Shown: positions 6,060-13,527 of the stretch, piece by piece | Position numbering within the stretch: the first letter of the stretch is position 1 | Layout: each line of letters begins with the position of its first letter | Source of the DNA: a virus | Direction: 5' to 3' (one strand) | Length of the DNA: 20,560 nucleotides | IMG/VR virus record: IMGVR_UViG_3300017989_000511 | Span: 1-20,560 of that record | Made by a program: the position numbers and the translations under genes | The notes under the pieces: model-generated | The model's database searches: none | Seen by the model: only the letters and a program-made list of their open reading frames with translations | What the model was told of the DNA's origin: nothing

Positions 6060-7435
6060 TGGCTAAAACAACAGTAAAAAAACCAAAAGAGGGCGAAGAA
6101 ACCAAAAAACAGACAGCCAGTGATGTTGCTGGTCTGGCTGATGGATTTATGGGGTTTGGGCAAGCACTTTCGGGAACATATAAAACATATCGTAAAATGA
6201 GGAACAATCCTACTATCGCCTTGGCTCGTATGGTAGCGATGGCTCCAATTAGAACGGCAACTTACAGTGTTGTATCTTCTGATGACGTCCCAGAGGAAAG
6301 AGTTGAATTTATATCAGAGCACCTGCAAGCGATGTGGCCAGGATTGATAAAACAGATTTTATATGCTTTGGATTATGGGTGGATGCCTTTTGAGAAAGTT
6401 TGGCAAGTTAATTCAGCGGGTAAATTGATTTATCGCAAATTAAAACCATTGTTAGTTGATAAGACGCAAATAATGATAGACAGGGAGACTGGGTTGTTCA
6501 CTGGACTAAAACAGGAAGCAGTTGAGTTACCTGTGGAGAAGTGCTTTGTTTTTACCTATGACGGTGAAGCTGGTGATTTATATGGTCGCAGCCGTCATGA
6601 AAATTTAAGAGAAACAGTATGGAATCAATGGATTCAAATCTCTGAAAGACGTGGTCAATACACACGTAAAGTTGCTGGTGTTACACCGATGATTGAGTAT
6701 CCAGAAGGTGAAAGTCTTAATGAGCAGGGAGTGAAGAAATCCAATTTCGAATTGGCTAAGGCAGTATTGTCCAAGTTAGGCGAGGGCAATGGTGTTTGCA
6801 TGCCTAATACAATGGCTAAATTTGCTGGTGACTTGGCTCGCAGTGGCATCGATATTGCTGCACTGAAAGCATGGCATATTTCATTTCTTGAAACCAAAGG
6901 GACTCACGGCAAAGGATTTACTGATACATTACGTCATCTTGAAAGTCTTATGATGAGGGGTTGGCTTGTACCTGAACGAGCTGCAACTGAAGGTCAGTAT
7001 GGAACAAAAGCAGAATCTGAAGCTCAGGCAAGTTTGGCTTTGGTAATTGCCGATTTAACTTTCGCAGATATTTTACAAGCTATTAGCTGGTATGTTGTCA
7101 ATCCCTTATTAGTTTATAACTATGGACAGGAAACTGAAAACAGCATATGGCTTGAACGCGGTGGGCTTGATCCAGTATTACAGGCTTTTTACAGAGAGAT
7201 AATCAAAGCTGTTTTAATCCATCCTCAGAATGTTGATTTGTTTGAGACCTGGCTGGATGTTGATGCAATGTTGGATAACGTAGGTTTACCGAAAGCTGCA
7301 GAAGTTGTAACTAATTCAGAAGATGGGAGGCAAGAAGGCAAATTGACTTCTATGGTGAAAGATATTTACCACAAAGTAAATAGGAATTTGAACAATGTCC
7401 GAAATGCAAAAGAGAAAACCAATCGAAAAAGGTAG
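6059..7435 (+). CDS. Portal protein (DUF935 / Mu gp29-like)
   Basis: The 458-residue product forms the dodecameric ring through which DNA enters and leaves the head. Features matching the Mu gp29-type portal family include an early helix with NNPTIALARMVAMAPIRTAT (about 48-67), the LKQILYAL-like helix followed by DYGWMPFEKVW (about 105-120), an FTYDGEAGDLYGRSRHENLR segment (about 165-185) and a C-terminal region ending in a long basic tail. The early part is acidic/basic mixed and probably disordered. It lies directly after terL and before the MuF-type gene, the canonical order. Its end overlaps a small basic ORF by 41 bases. Confidence 0.9.
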   Translation: MAKTTVKKPKEGEETKKQTASDVAGLADGFMGFGQALSGTYKTYRKMRNNPTIALARMVAMAPIRTATYSVVSSDDVPEERVEFISEHLQAMWPGLIKQILYALDYGWMPFEKVWQVNSAGKLIYRKLKPLLVDKTQIMIDRETGLFTGLKQEAVELPVEKCFVFTYDGEAGDLYGRSRHENLRETVWNQWIQISERRGQYTRKVAGVTPMIEYPEGESLNEQGVKKSNFELAKAVLSKLGEGNGVCMPNTMAKFAGDLARSGIDIAALKAWHISFLETKGTHGKGFTDTLRHLESLMMRGWLVPERAATEGQYGTKAESEAQASLALVIADLTFADILQAISWYVVNPLLVYNYGQETENSIWLERGGLDPVLQAFYREIIKAVLIHPQNVDLFETWLDVDAMLDNVGLPKAAEVVTNSEDGRQEGKLTSMVKDIYHKVNRNLNNVRNAKEKTNRKR

Positions 7436-7520
7436 AAAGAAACCGGCTTCAGCAGAAAAAAAGATTGCCGAAAATAGGCAAGATGAATCCAGAAAAAGAA
7501 GTGGGTTTGCTACAAGATGA
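7395..7520 (+). CDS. Tiny basic hypothetical protein (41 aa) overlapping the portal end
   Basis: The ATG at 7395 is preceded by AGGAA with 9-base spacing. The ORF runs to TGA at 7518-7520, overlapping the portal stop by 41 bases and the next ATG (7517) as ATGA. The peptide is almost entirely K, R, E, Q, S and A (MSEMQKRKPIEKGRKKPASA then EKKIAENRQDESRKRSGFAT), so it is probably disordered or a single basic helix. It occupies the only space between portal and minor-head genes. The good ribosome-binding site and ATGA coupling support expression. A role in translational coupling or as a nucleic-acid-binding minor head peptide is speculation. Confidence 0.55.
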   Translation: MSEMQKRKPIEKGRKKPASAEKKIAENRQDESRKRSGFATR

Positions 7521-8407
7521 TTAAGAGGCTTCAACAAGATAAGGATAAATTGGTCAAAATTGGTTTACGTGCAGCCAAGCAAATAGGAGTACGTACTCGG
7601 ATTGCAGTAATTAGAGCGTATAAAAATAGCGAAGATATAGCACAGGCCGTGTTACTGGAATTAGCAAAACTTGAATCTCTTATTTGTGATGCAATGATAG
7701 CTGCACATTTATCTGGCCGATTGCGTTCTGTATTGACCGCAGCTGAATATATTCGTAACAGAAATAAAGCACTGGGGCCTTATGATGCTGCAACTGAGTT
7801 TGCTAAAAAGCGGTTAGATGTTGATGAATCTGATTTGTCTGTTCTCAAAACAAAATATGGAGATACGGCTACAGATGTTACCCGGCAAGCAAGTAAAGCA
7901 GTTGAACTGAAAGTTAAAAAAGCAGCTCAAGAGATTATTGAGGAAGGAATGCATGTCAGGGAAGGAATCAAGCACTTACGTGAAGCAATGGCAGATACTG
8001 GCATTGAACCGGCAAATCCATGGCTTCTTGAAACGCTTGTCAGAACACAAATTGAAGTGGCTTATGGTGCTGGTCGATGGAATGCTAATCAGGATCCAGA
8101 TATACAGGAGATTCTCTGGGGTTACGAATATGTAACTGTCGGAGATGATAGAGTTCGTCCAAGTCATGAGGCTCTGGAAGGAATAAAACTGCCGAAAGAT
8201 GACCCGATGTGGGATGAGATTTGGCCTCCGAACGGCTTTAATTGTAGATGTGATGTACTTGAAGTATTTGAAGATGACAGCCATAAAATTGTTGAGGTGC
8301 TAGAAACCAAAGAGGTTGACGGGAAAATAGTGGTTCCTGGTGCCGATGAGGGCTGGGGCATAAATCACGGTAAAGTTTACGAAGATATGATTGGCTTGGC
8401 AGCTTAA
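7517..8407 (+). CDS. Minor head / head morphogenesis protein (Mu F-like, SPP1 gp7 family)
   Basis: In this family the protein binds the portal inside the procapsid and may be ejected with DNA. The 296-residue product has a helical N-terminal half and a clear C-terminal MuF domain: LVRTQIEVAYGAGRW (174-188), then WGYEYVTVGDDRVRPSHEAL (201-220), then WPPNGFNCRC (236-245) with paired Cys, and a distal GADEGWGINHGK. The DDRVRPSH and PPN.NCRC blocks are the hallmark of the family. The position after the portal agrees. The start is an ATGA overlap with the tiny basic ORF. After its TAA comes the longest non-coding stretch in the window. Confidence 0.93.
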   Translation: MIKRLQQDKDKLVKIGLRAAKQIGVRTRIAVIRAYKNSEDIAQAVLLELAKLESLICDAMIAAHLSGRLRSVLTAAEYIRNRNKALGPYDAATEFAKKRLDVDESDLSVLKTKYGDTATDVTRQASKAVELKVKKAAQEIIEEGMHVREGIKHLREAMADTGIEPANPWLLETLVRTQIEVAYGAGRWNANQDPDIQEILWGYEYVTVGDDRVRPSHEALEGIKLPKDDPMWDEIWPPNGFNCRCDVLEVFEDDSHKIVEVLETKEVDGKIVVPGADEGWGINHGKVYEDMIGLAA

Positions 8408-8433
8408 AAATTTTTTTGAAAAAAGTGTATTGT

Positions 8434-8471
8434 CATCTAACTGTTGCCGGAGTAATTTCGATTTTTAGATG
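8434..8471 (+). repeat. Inverted repeat 1 in intergenic region
   Basis: CATCTAA (8434-8440) is perfectly complementary to TTAGATG (8465-8471) across a 24-base loop. The stem is AU-rich and weak on its own, but it is the first of three consecutive inverted repeats. Confidence 0.5.
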
Positions 8472-8493
8472 AATGAGTTGAAAAATTAGGTTC

Positions 8494-8508
8494 TTGGCAA
8501 GTGGCCAA
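8494..8508 (+). repeat. Small hairpin 2 in intergenic region
   Basis: TTGGC (8494-8498) pairs with GCCAA (8504-8508) around a 5-base loop AAGTG. It is compact and moderately stable, and sits between the first inverted repeat and the terminator-like structure. Confidence 0.5.
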
Positions 8509-8518
8509 ATTTGTGATT

Positions 8519-8581
8519 GCTGGATGCTATACCCATCGCAGCTTGGTATAGGAGTTGTTAGGTAGGGCATCCAGTTTTTTT
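8519..8581 (+). terminator. Terminator-like structure with a competing hairpin (attenuator candidate)
   Basis: CTGGATGC (8520-8527) is perfectly complementary to GCATCCAG (8567-8574), which is followed by seven T (8575-8581), the form of a Rho-independent terminator. The 39 bases between the arms hold a second perfect stem, CTATACC (8527-8533) with GGTATAG (8545-8551). The left outer arm can instead pair with nearer bases: GCTGGATG (8519-8526) with CATCGCAGC (8534-8542), eight pairs with one bulged G. That hairpin would exclude both terminator stems, as in attenuators or riboswitch expression platforms. It would act between the minor head gene and the protease, scaffold and capsid genes. Confidence 0.5.
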
Positions 8582-8605
8582 ATAGCAGAAAAAGGAACAA
8601 GTGTT

Positions 8606-10000
8606 ATGAAACAATTTGCGGTTTGGACAACAAAATATATTAATGACTTGCCGGATTCTGCATTTCTTTATATTGAATCGGGGGGCAAGAAAGATGAAGA
8701 AGGTAAGACTGTTCCTCGAAATCTGCGTCACTTTCCCTACAAAAATGTTTCTGGCAAGATAGATTTACCTCATTTGCGTAATGCTATTGCTCGTATTCCC
8801 CAAAGTAATTTACCTGCTGATATTAAAGATAAATTGCAGGCAAAGGCTCGTAATATCTTAGAGGCAGAGAAGAAAAAAAGCAGTTTTCATCAACCTGAGA
8901 CATATGCCGTAAATTATGACGGTAATTCTCCATCAGTGGTTTCGTCGGCACAAAAAACAGAAGACCAGGTATCTACCCAGCGTTTCAAAAAAGATATGTT
9001 GAAAGTTGGTGTTTATACTCATCCTGTCTGGGAATGGACACTGGATATTACCGAGGAGCGATTACATCACTTTGTCACAGTCTTTAAAGAGATGCGGGCT
9101 AATGGGGTTGATGTTGAAGTGCCTCTCGACCATAGCAGATCTGCAGCCGACAACCTTGGTTATGTGGTTGATATGTTCGTAGAGCTAGACAAAGAAGGAG
9201 TTTTGACTTTATACGGGATTCACGAGATACGCGGCCAGGAAGGAATTGACATTGTTAGACGAAACAAAAATGTAAGTGTTGCTATTGAACGTGATTTTAA
9301 AGATGGTCAGGGTAATGTTTATGGCGAAGCTATTATTCACAGCAGCATTGTTCAGCAGCCTGTTGTACCTGGACAGGATGATTTTGAAATAGCAGCATCA
9401 CGAGGAACTGTGAGGCAAATACCGGTATTTACTTTATCAAATACAAAGGAGAATAAAATGAATGAAGAAATGTTACAGAAAGTAAGAGAATTGCTTGGTG
9501 CCAGCGATGATCTTACCGAAGAAAATGTTTTGAGCAGAATCACTGAGAAGATTCAATCTTTGACTAGCAAAGCCGAAGAATTGCAGAAAGAAAACATTGA
9601 CCTAAAAGCTAAAAGCGAAAGCAATTCTTCAACAGCAAGCAAAATCGACAAGAATCTTGCTGAGCAGATGGGCACTACTGCTGAGCAACAGCTTAGTTTG
9701 CTTGTTGACGCAGGCAAGATTACACCTGCTGTCAAAAACAAACTTACCGAAGCTCTTATCGGTAAAACTGGCAGTCGTAACATAATGGCACTGAGTATCG
9801 GCGATAACAATGCACCATCCCTATTGTCAAAGGTCATTGATGCACTGAAAGAGAATGACATTGTTCAGCTTGGCGAAAGAACTGGTGTCCAGGTATTGAG
9901 CCGCAGTGTACCAGGTGCTATTGATAAAGAGACATCTGAAAAAGAGCAGGCTAAGGTTACTGACGAAATGGTTGAAATGGTAAATGGAAAATCTAACTAA
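8606..10000 (+). CDS. Prohead protease with C-terminal scaffold (Mu I-like)
   Basis: The ATG at 8606 has AAGGA about 9 bases upstream and gives 464 residues; an in-frame TTG at 8555 is rejected. Residues about 12-90 form a domain (LPDSAFLYIESGGKKDEEGK, then RHFPYKN and LRNAIARIPQSNLP) seen at the N-terminus of some phage proteases and related proteins. Residues about 130-265 are the Mu I-like protease: PLDHS with candidate catalytic H176, NVSVAIE with candidate S224, and a terminal HSSIVQQPVVPGQ like the 'n.PA' end of the family. Residues 285-464 are helical, charged scaffold. The protease cleaves the scaffold during capsid maturation. Catalytic residue assignment is by pattern only. Confidence 0.85.
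   Translation: MKQFAVWTTKYINDLPDSAFLYIESGGKKDEEGKTVPRNLRHFPYKNVSGKIDLPHLRNAIARIPQSNLPADIKDKLQAKARNILEAEKKKSSFHQPETYAVNYDGNSPSVVSSAQKTEDQVSTQRFKKDMLKVGVYTHPVWEWTLDITEERLHHFVTVFKEMRANGVDVEVPLDHSRSAADNLGYVVDMFVELDKEGVLTLYGIHEIRGQEGIDIVRRNKNVSVAIERDFKDGQGNVYGEAIIHSSIVQQPVVPGQDDFEIAASRGTVRQIPVFTLSNTKENKMNEEMLQKVRELLGASDDLTEENVLSRITEKIQSLTSKAEELQKENIDLKAKSESNSSTASKIDKNLAEQMGTTAEQQLSLLVDAGKITPAVKNKLTEALIGKTGSRNIMALSIGDNNAPSLLSKVIDALKENDIVQLGERTGVQVLSRSVPGAIDKETSEKEQAKVTDEMVEMVNGKSN
9445..9457 (+). promoter_or_regulatory. Internal ribosome-binding site for the nested scaffold
   Basis: AAAGGAG (9445-9451) lies 6 bases ahead of an in-frame ATG at 9458, inside the protease gene. It is among the strongest ribosome-binding sites in the window and has no role for the full-length protein, so it argues for independent initiation of the C-terminal part. 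Confidence 0.8.
9458..10000 (+). CDS. Nested capsid scaffold (in-frame C-terminal product, Mu Z / lambda Nu3-like)
   Basis: Translation from the internal ATG gives a 180-residue protein identical to residues 285-464 of the protease-scaffold. It starts exactly where the protease domain ends. Its sequence is highly charged and helical, with a coiled-coil-like stretch (VLSRITEKIQSLTSKAEELQ) and no cysteines. This matches the known scheme in Mu (Z within I) and lambda (Nu3 within C), where scaffold is made in excess of protease from an internal start. The strong internal Shine-Dalgarno supports it; expression itself is inferred. Confidence 0.75.
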   Translation: MNEEMLQKVRELLGASDDLTEENVLSRITEKIQSLTSKAEELQKENIDLKAKSESNSSTASKIDKNLAEQMGTTAEQQLSLLVDAGKITPAVKNKLTEALIGKTGSRNIMALSIGDNNAPSLLSKVIDALKENDIVQLGERTGVQVLSRSVPGAIDKETSEKEQAKVTDEMVEMVNGKSN

Positions 10001-10029
10001 CAACATTTTATTGAATAGGAGATAAAAAA

Positions 10030-11382
10030 ATGAATCCGAATTCAAGTCCAGGAATTGGGACTACTAAAAGTGCTAGTCCTCGTAAGGTACTCGCATCTAC
10101 AGAAGGTGCGTTATTTTTGCCGAGCGGCAAAAGAATCGATGGTTCAGAAAGCCGAGACCCTGCCAATACCGGTGACGTTGATGTTTTGCGTGCTGGTTTA
10201 CTTATGGGTAAGTGTAGTGCAAATGGTTTGTTTGCTCCAAGTATCCTTGGAGTATTGTCGTCTGCTGCCGTTTTTGATGCTGCGACATTAACCGTTCCTA
10301 CTGCCGTTAGCACCGAAGTCTTGCGGCGTATCGGGGCCGGTGGTGTGTTTAGGCTGGTTGGTCCGCGTGTGGCGGGCGGGCCGGTGAGAACAAGGAAATG
10401 TAGTTTGTCTTCCTCCGCAGCTGGAACAATTACCTTAGCTGCTAATGCTGCTGTGGCTGAAGTGCAAACTTTAACGTTGGATGCTTTGATGACGGCAGGT
10501 ACATTTACGCTGTCTTACAAAGGTTATACGACGGCAGCGATAGCGTTTGATGCTACGGTTGCTGAAATTACAGCTGCATTGGAGCTGTTGCCGTCCGTTA
10601 ATTCTGGTGATATTACAATGCAGGCTGCTCACGAACCTGATACCGAGCTGACCTGTACGTGGACGTTTAAGGACACATTAGGAAATGTGCCAATGCTGTC
10701 GATGGACATCTCTAATGCGACTGGCCCGACCAGTGCCACTTGGGTAGAAACTACACCCGGTGAACTGGTTGCTTATGCAACACCAGGAACGAAAGAAGTT
10801 CAGACAATCACAAATGCTGATGGTACCGATGCTGGTACCTTCTGTCTCAAGTGGGGAGACCAAGTTACAACTGCTTTGACTTACGATGACACTGCTGCTG
10901 ATATTGAGGCGGCTCTGGAGGCTTTATCCAGCTGTGGTACTGATGAGATTAAAGTTACCGGAGACGCTGGCGGTCCCTGGACATTGACATTCCAAGGTGC
11001 GTTAGATGGGTCGCAGCCGTTAATAGAAGTTGTCAATGATCTCACAAATGATGGTGGTGTTTGGGAAGGTGGTGTGGTTGTTGCAAGGTCGGTAGCTGGT
11101 GACGGCGGTGCATTTATTGCAGGCTCGCTGATTATGCCTGACGATGGCAGCGAGGTACCACTCACTGTACTTACTGACGAATATGGTATCAAGGTTACTG
11201 ATGACGACAATACGACAAACCTTGATGTTGAATTGGCAAAAGTCTTAGTCGGTGGTCAAATTAAAGCAAATCAGATAATTAACTATCCAGCAGATGCAGC
11301 ATTGCAGAGATGGCTTAAAGACCAAATGAATGCAATAAGTGCAGGACGATTTGTTTTCGATGATGATTATGGTCTTTTGTAA
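10030..11382 (+). CDS. Head decoration protein with two inserted repeat domains
   Basis: AGGAG precedes the ATG. Residues about 55-140 (RAGLLMGKCSANGLFAPSIL, then a TVPTAVSTEVLRRIGAGGVF stretch) and about 358-450 (GGAFIAGSLIMPDDGSEVPL and onward to the C-terminus) together fit head-decoration-type proteins that coat phage capsids. Between them lie two tandem units of about 100 residues (144-245 and 256-355). Each begins VQTLT/VQTIT, continues as AGTF.L...G..TTA, has a D.A..I.AALE.L helix and ends in a beta strand. The same repeat type occurs in other phage structural and large extracellular proteins. The inserts probably project from the capsid surface. Length (450) is large for a decoration protein because of them. 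Confidence 0.65.
   Translation: MNPNSSPGIGTTKSASPRKVLASTEGALFLPSGKRIDGSESRDPANTGDVDVLRAGLLMGKCSANGLFAPSILGVLSSAAVFDAATLTVPTAVSTEVLRRIGAGGVFRLVGPRVAGGPVRTRKCSLSSSAAGTITLAANAAVAEVQTLTLDALMTAGTFTLSYKGYTTAAIAFDATVAEITAALELLPSVNSGDITMQAAHEPDTELTCTWTFKDTLGNVPMLSMDISNATGPTSATWVETTPGELVAYATPGTKEVQTITNADGTDAGTFCLKWGDQVTTALTYDDTAADIEAALEALSSCGTDEIKVTGDAGGPWTLTFQGALDGSQPLIEVVNDLTNDGGVWEGGVVVARSVAGDGGAFIAGSLIMPDDGSEVPLTVLTDEYGIKVTDDDNTTNLDVELAKVLVGGQIKANQIINYPADAALQRWLKDQMNAISAGRFVFDDDYGLL
10459..10764 (+). repeat. Inserted beta-rich repeat domain, copy 1 (within decoration protein)
   Basis: Residues 144-245 of the decoration protein: VQTLTLDALMTAGTFTLSYK, then ATVAEITAALELLPSVNSGD, then a TWTFKDTLGN strand. 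It aligns by eye with copy 2 at 10795 along its full length, but the DNA is diverged, so the duplication is old or the domains were acquired separately. Confidence 0.65.
10795..11094 (+). repeat. Inserted beta-rich repeat domain, copy 2 (within decoration protein)
   Basis: Residues 256-355: VQTITNADGTDAGTFCLKWG, then DTAADIEAALEALSSCGTDE, then PWTLTFQGALDGSQPLIEVV. It has the same strand-strand-helix-strand order as copy 1, with two extra Cys. Confidence 0.65.
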
Positions 11383-11425
11383 TGAATGAATGTTAGCAAA
11401 ATTTAATTTCTAAGGAGTGCTTAAA

Positions 11426-12568
11426 ATGAGTAAAACATTGGCTCAAATCCTTGGTGGAAAGAACCTTTGCGGGGTTATTGAACGCATAAAAGGTGGACTG
11501 CCTTCCGATGTGATCCCTGCAGGTTTTATGAAACCAACGAGAACAATCAAAGGCAACATGGGAACCTACCGCAAGGTAGTTGGAACCAGAAAAACTGCAA
11601 GGCTGGCAACCTATGGTTCACCGAGTAGAATTCGGCAGCTTTCTGGTGTTGAGGAAGTACCTGTCACTTTGCTGCATACTATTGAATCAGCCATACACAA
11701 CCCGACAATTTTAATGATGTTAAAAAATCTGGCTGATGAAGGTGAGCAAAAACTTGGTGAGCAGGAAGTGGCTCGCAAGACAGCCGAATTCAAGCAGCTG
11801 TTTACTAACTTGCGTTTGGCTGCAATCTATAGTGCACTGGCTAACGGAGCTATTTACTATGATACAGATGGTAATCTGCTTGCCAGCGACACTTCACTGA
11901 AAGTTGATTTCAGTGTTCCTGCTGCCGAGACCGGCGGTGGTGGTAACAAAGGAAACCTTGCCGATGCTGCTGGCAATGCAAGTATCATCGGTGCCATTGG
12001 TGCCGGAACTGGTCCGAGTTACAAATGGTCTACGGCTTCAACGAAGATACATACTCAACTTAAAGTATTAAAGAAAACTGCTCGTAAAAGAACTGGCTAT
12101 CCCCTGAAGTATGCGTTCTACGGCGATAACATCTTAGATTACTTTTTGAGCAATACCGCTATCCAGGCGATTATGTCACGCAACGCGAAGATTCAGGATG
12201 CCATTATGAGCGGTGAAATCCCTGATGGTTTTCTCGGGCTGACATGGTTCCCGGCTGGTGAAGCTTTTTTTGAAGATGCAAATGGTACAGCACAAGAGGT
12301 TTTTGATACCAACACGGTAGTTTTCACCCCAGAAATTGACATGACCTGGTATGAGCTGGTTGAAGGTACATATCCAATTCCGAGTAATGTTGGTGATATA
12401 ACAGAGGATGCTTCTGCTGCTCTTAGAACGATAGCAATTAAAGCGGGCATGTTCAGTTATGCTAAAGTTACTGATGATCCGGTTGGTATTAAGCATGTAG
12501 CTGGTGATACGTTTATGCCGCTGATTAAAGTTCCTGGTGCTATTTACATTGCAACTGTTCACTGGTAA
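11426..12568 (+). CDS. Major capsid protein (probable, phage capsid E-like)
   Basis: AAGGAG (11412-11417) lies 8 bases from the ATG at 11426, giving 380 residues; an in-frame GTG at 11417 overlaps the ribosome-binding site and is rejected. The position after scaffold and decoration genes is that of the major capsid protein. The sequence has a basic N-terminal arm, a long helix with LKNLADEGEQKLGEQEVARK (about residues 97-116), and a C-terminal half with ALKYAFYGDNILDYFLSN-like and EGTYPIPSNVGDI segments in a mixed alpha/beta pattern like HK97-fold capsid E proteins. It would build the icosahedral shell. Assignment rests on position, strong translation signals and fold-like pattern; exact family is less sure. 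Confidence 0.8.
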   Translation: MSKTLAQILGGKNLCGVIERIKGGLPSDVIPAGFMKPTRTIKGNMGTYRKVVGTRKTARLATYGSPSRIRQLSGVEEVPVTLLHTIESAIHNPTILMMLKNLADEGEQKLGEQEVARKTAEFKQLFTNLRLAAIYSALANGAIYYDTDGNLLASDTSLKVDFSVPAAETGGGGNKGNLADAAGNASIIGAIGAGTGPSYKWSTASTKIHTQLKVLKKTARKRTGYPLKYAFYGDNILDYFLSNTAIQAIMSRNAKIQDAIMSGEIPDGFLGLTWFPAGEAFFEDANGTAQEVFDTNTVVFTPEIDMTWYELVEGTYPIPSNVGDITEDASAALRTIAIKAGMFSYAKVTDDPVGIKHVAGDTFMPLIKVPGAIYIATVHW

Positions 12569-12574
12569 TCAAAA

Positions 12575-12976
12575 ATGAGTAGCTACGTAACCAAAGATGA
12601 TTTGGAAGATATATTCGGCAAAGATAACATTGCTACATGGAGCAATCTTGATGGTGAGGCCGATGCTGATACTGTACGCATAGATCGGGCAATAGCTGTT
12701 GCAGAAGAAGACGTTGAGAATCGGTTTCGGGATGGTAAGTATGCTTTGCCGTTTAATCCAATACCTTTGGTTGTTAAAGACTGGTGTGCTCGATTAGCAG
12801 GTATATGGCTGTTCGAAAATAGACCGGGTTACAACAAAAATGAGGAAGAAAAAGAGGGTTTTGAAGATATGCGAGATTCAATTGACAGGCAAGTCGAAGC
12901 ATATACTTCTGGCCAGCGTACGTTACCTGCTAATTTGGCTGATAACATAAACAAAGGTGGTCCTATTGCTATCTGA
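12575..12976 (+). CDS. Head-tail connector protein (Mu gp36 / DUF1320-like)
   Basis: The 133-residue product begins SSYVTKDDLEDIFGKDNIAT and continues with DRAIAVAEEDVENRFRDGKY and IPLVVKDWCARLAGIWLFEN, the compact all-helical pattern of the gp36/DUF1320 family (first-position connectors under the portal). Size and place between capsid and gpG-like genes agree. It starts six bases after the capsid stop with no clear Shine-Dalgarno and ends in a TGATG overlap, so coupling to neighbours is likely. The C-terminal third (TSGQRTLPANLADNINKGGP) is probably flexible. Confidence 0.85.
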   Translation: MSSYVTKDDLEDIFGKDNIATWSNLDGEADADTVRIDRAIAVAEEDVENRFRDGKYALPFNPIPLVVKDWCARLAGIWLFENRPGYNKNEEEKEGFEDMRDSIDRQVEAYTSGQRTLPANLADNINKGGPIAI

Positions 12977-13527
12977 TGAGAAAAAGCGGATTTGATTTAC
13001 GTAGGTTTGATAAGTTCAGAAAGAGTGTTACCCGTGCCGAAAAAAATGCTATTTTGCAACCTGTATTTAAGAAGTGGGCTGTTCGTTATTTGGCTTGGAC
13101 TAAGAGACTGTTCGTTAAGAACTCCCAAGGTGGTGGTGAATGGCCGGCCTTGAAACCAAGTACCATAGCTCAAAGGCGAGCAGGGAGAACTCGACAAAAA
13201 AGAAAGCGTGGCCGGGGTTATAGAAAACGAGGTCCGGCAAGCAAAGTTGCTATCTTGCGAGATACGGGAACACTATTCAAAGCTTTGAGTTTAGGAGCTC
13301 CAGGAAATTTGTTTAAGTATATTCGAAATGGCTGCAGGGTTGGCTTTGGCGGTCCTGCAAAATATCCTGATGGGAAAGCGACAATTGCTGATATAGCGAA
13401 GTTTCATAATGCAGGCAAAGACAAATTGCCAAAACGACAGATATTGCATAAGCCTGACGATACATTGACCAGACAAATGATGCAAGATTTGAAAACAGGG
13501 ATAGATAAATTAGGACGTAGTTTGTAA
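12976..13527 (+). CDS. Virion morphogenesis / head completion protein (Mu gpG-like)
   Basis: The 183-residue protein is strongly basic. It has the arrangement of the phage virion morphogenesis family: N-terminal helix (FDKFRKSVTRAEKNAILQPV), an EWPALKPSTIAQRRAG block near residues 53-70, a basic stretch RQKRKRGRGYRKRGP, then ILRDTGTLFKALSLGAPGNL, and a C-terminal VGFGGPAKYPDGK and PKRQILHKPDD. The 'LRDTG.L..SL' and 'P.R..L' motifs are typical. In Mu, gpG is linked to tail/head joining. It overlaps both neighbours (TGATG at the start, TAATG at the end). Confidence 0.85.
   Translation: MRKSGFDLRRFDKFRKSVTRAEKNAILQPVFKKWAVRYLAWTKRLFVKNSQGGGEWPALKPSTIAQRRAGRTRQKRKRGRGYRKRGPASKVAILRDTGTLFKALSLGAPGNLFKYIRNGCRVGFGGPAKYPDGKATIADIAKFHNAGKDKLPKRQILHKPDDTLTRQMMQDLKTGIDKLGRSL

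Larger units (their letters stand above)
8408..8605 (+). ncRNA. Structured 198-base intergenic region (candidate RNA element)
   Basis: This is the largest gap in an otherwise gapless operon. A TTG at 8555 opens an in-frame extension of the downstream protease, but that extension is composed of terminator bases and has no family-like sequence, so the gene is taken to start at 8606. The region contains, in order, an A/T-rich tract (8406-8425), an inverted repeat at 8434-8440/8465-8471, a short hairpin at 8494-8508, and a terminator-like structure at 8519-8581. Three inverted repeats in 150 bases suggest a folded RNA: leader, processed small RNA or attenuator. No known RNA family is recognised. 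Confidence 0.4.

Noticed and set aside
8416-8471. Sigma-70 promoter ahead of the protease gene (TTGAAA or TTGCCG with TAGATG)
   Set aside because: Spacing is wrong for the first pair and the -10 match is poor for the second; the AT-rich context makes such matches likely by chance.
8555-8605. TTG start extending the protease by 17 residues
   Set aside because: The extension is read from the terminator-like stem and T-run, is rich in Ser/Phe, has no family resemblance and lacks a proper spacing site; the ATG at 8606 with AAGGA upstream is better.
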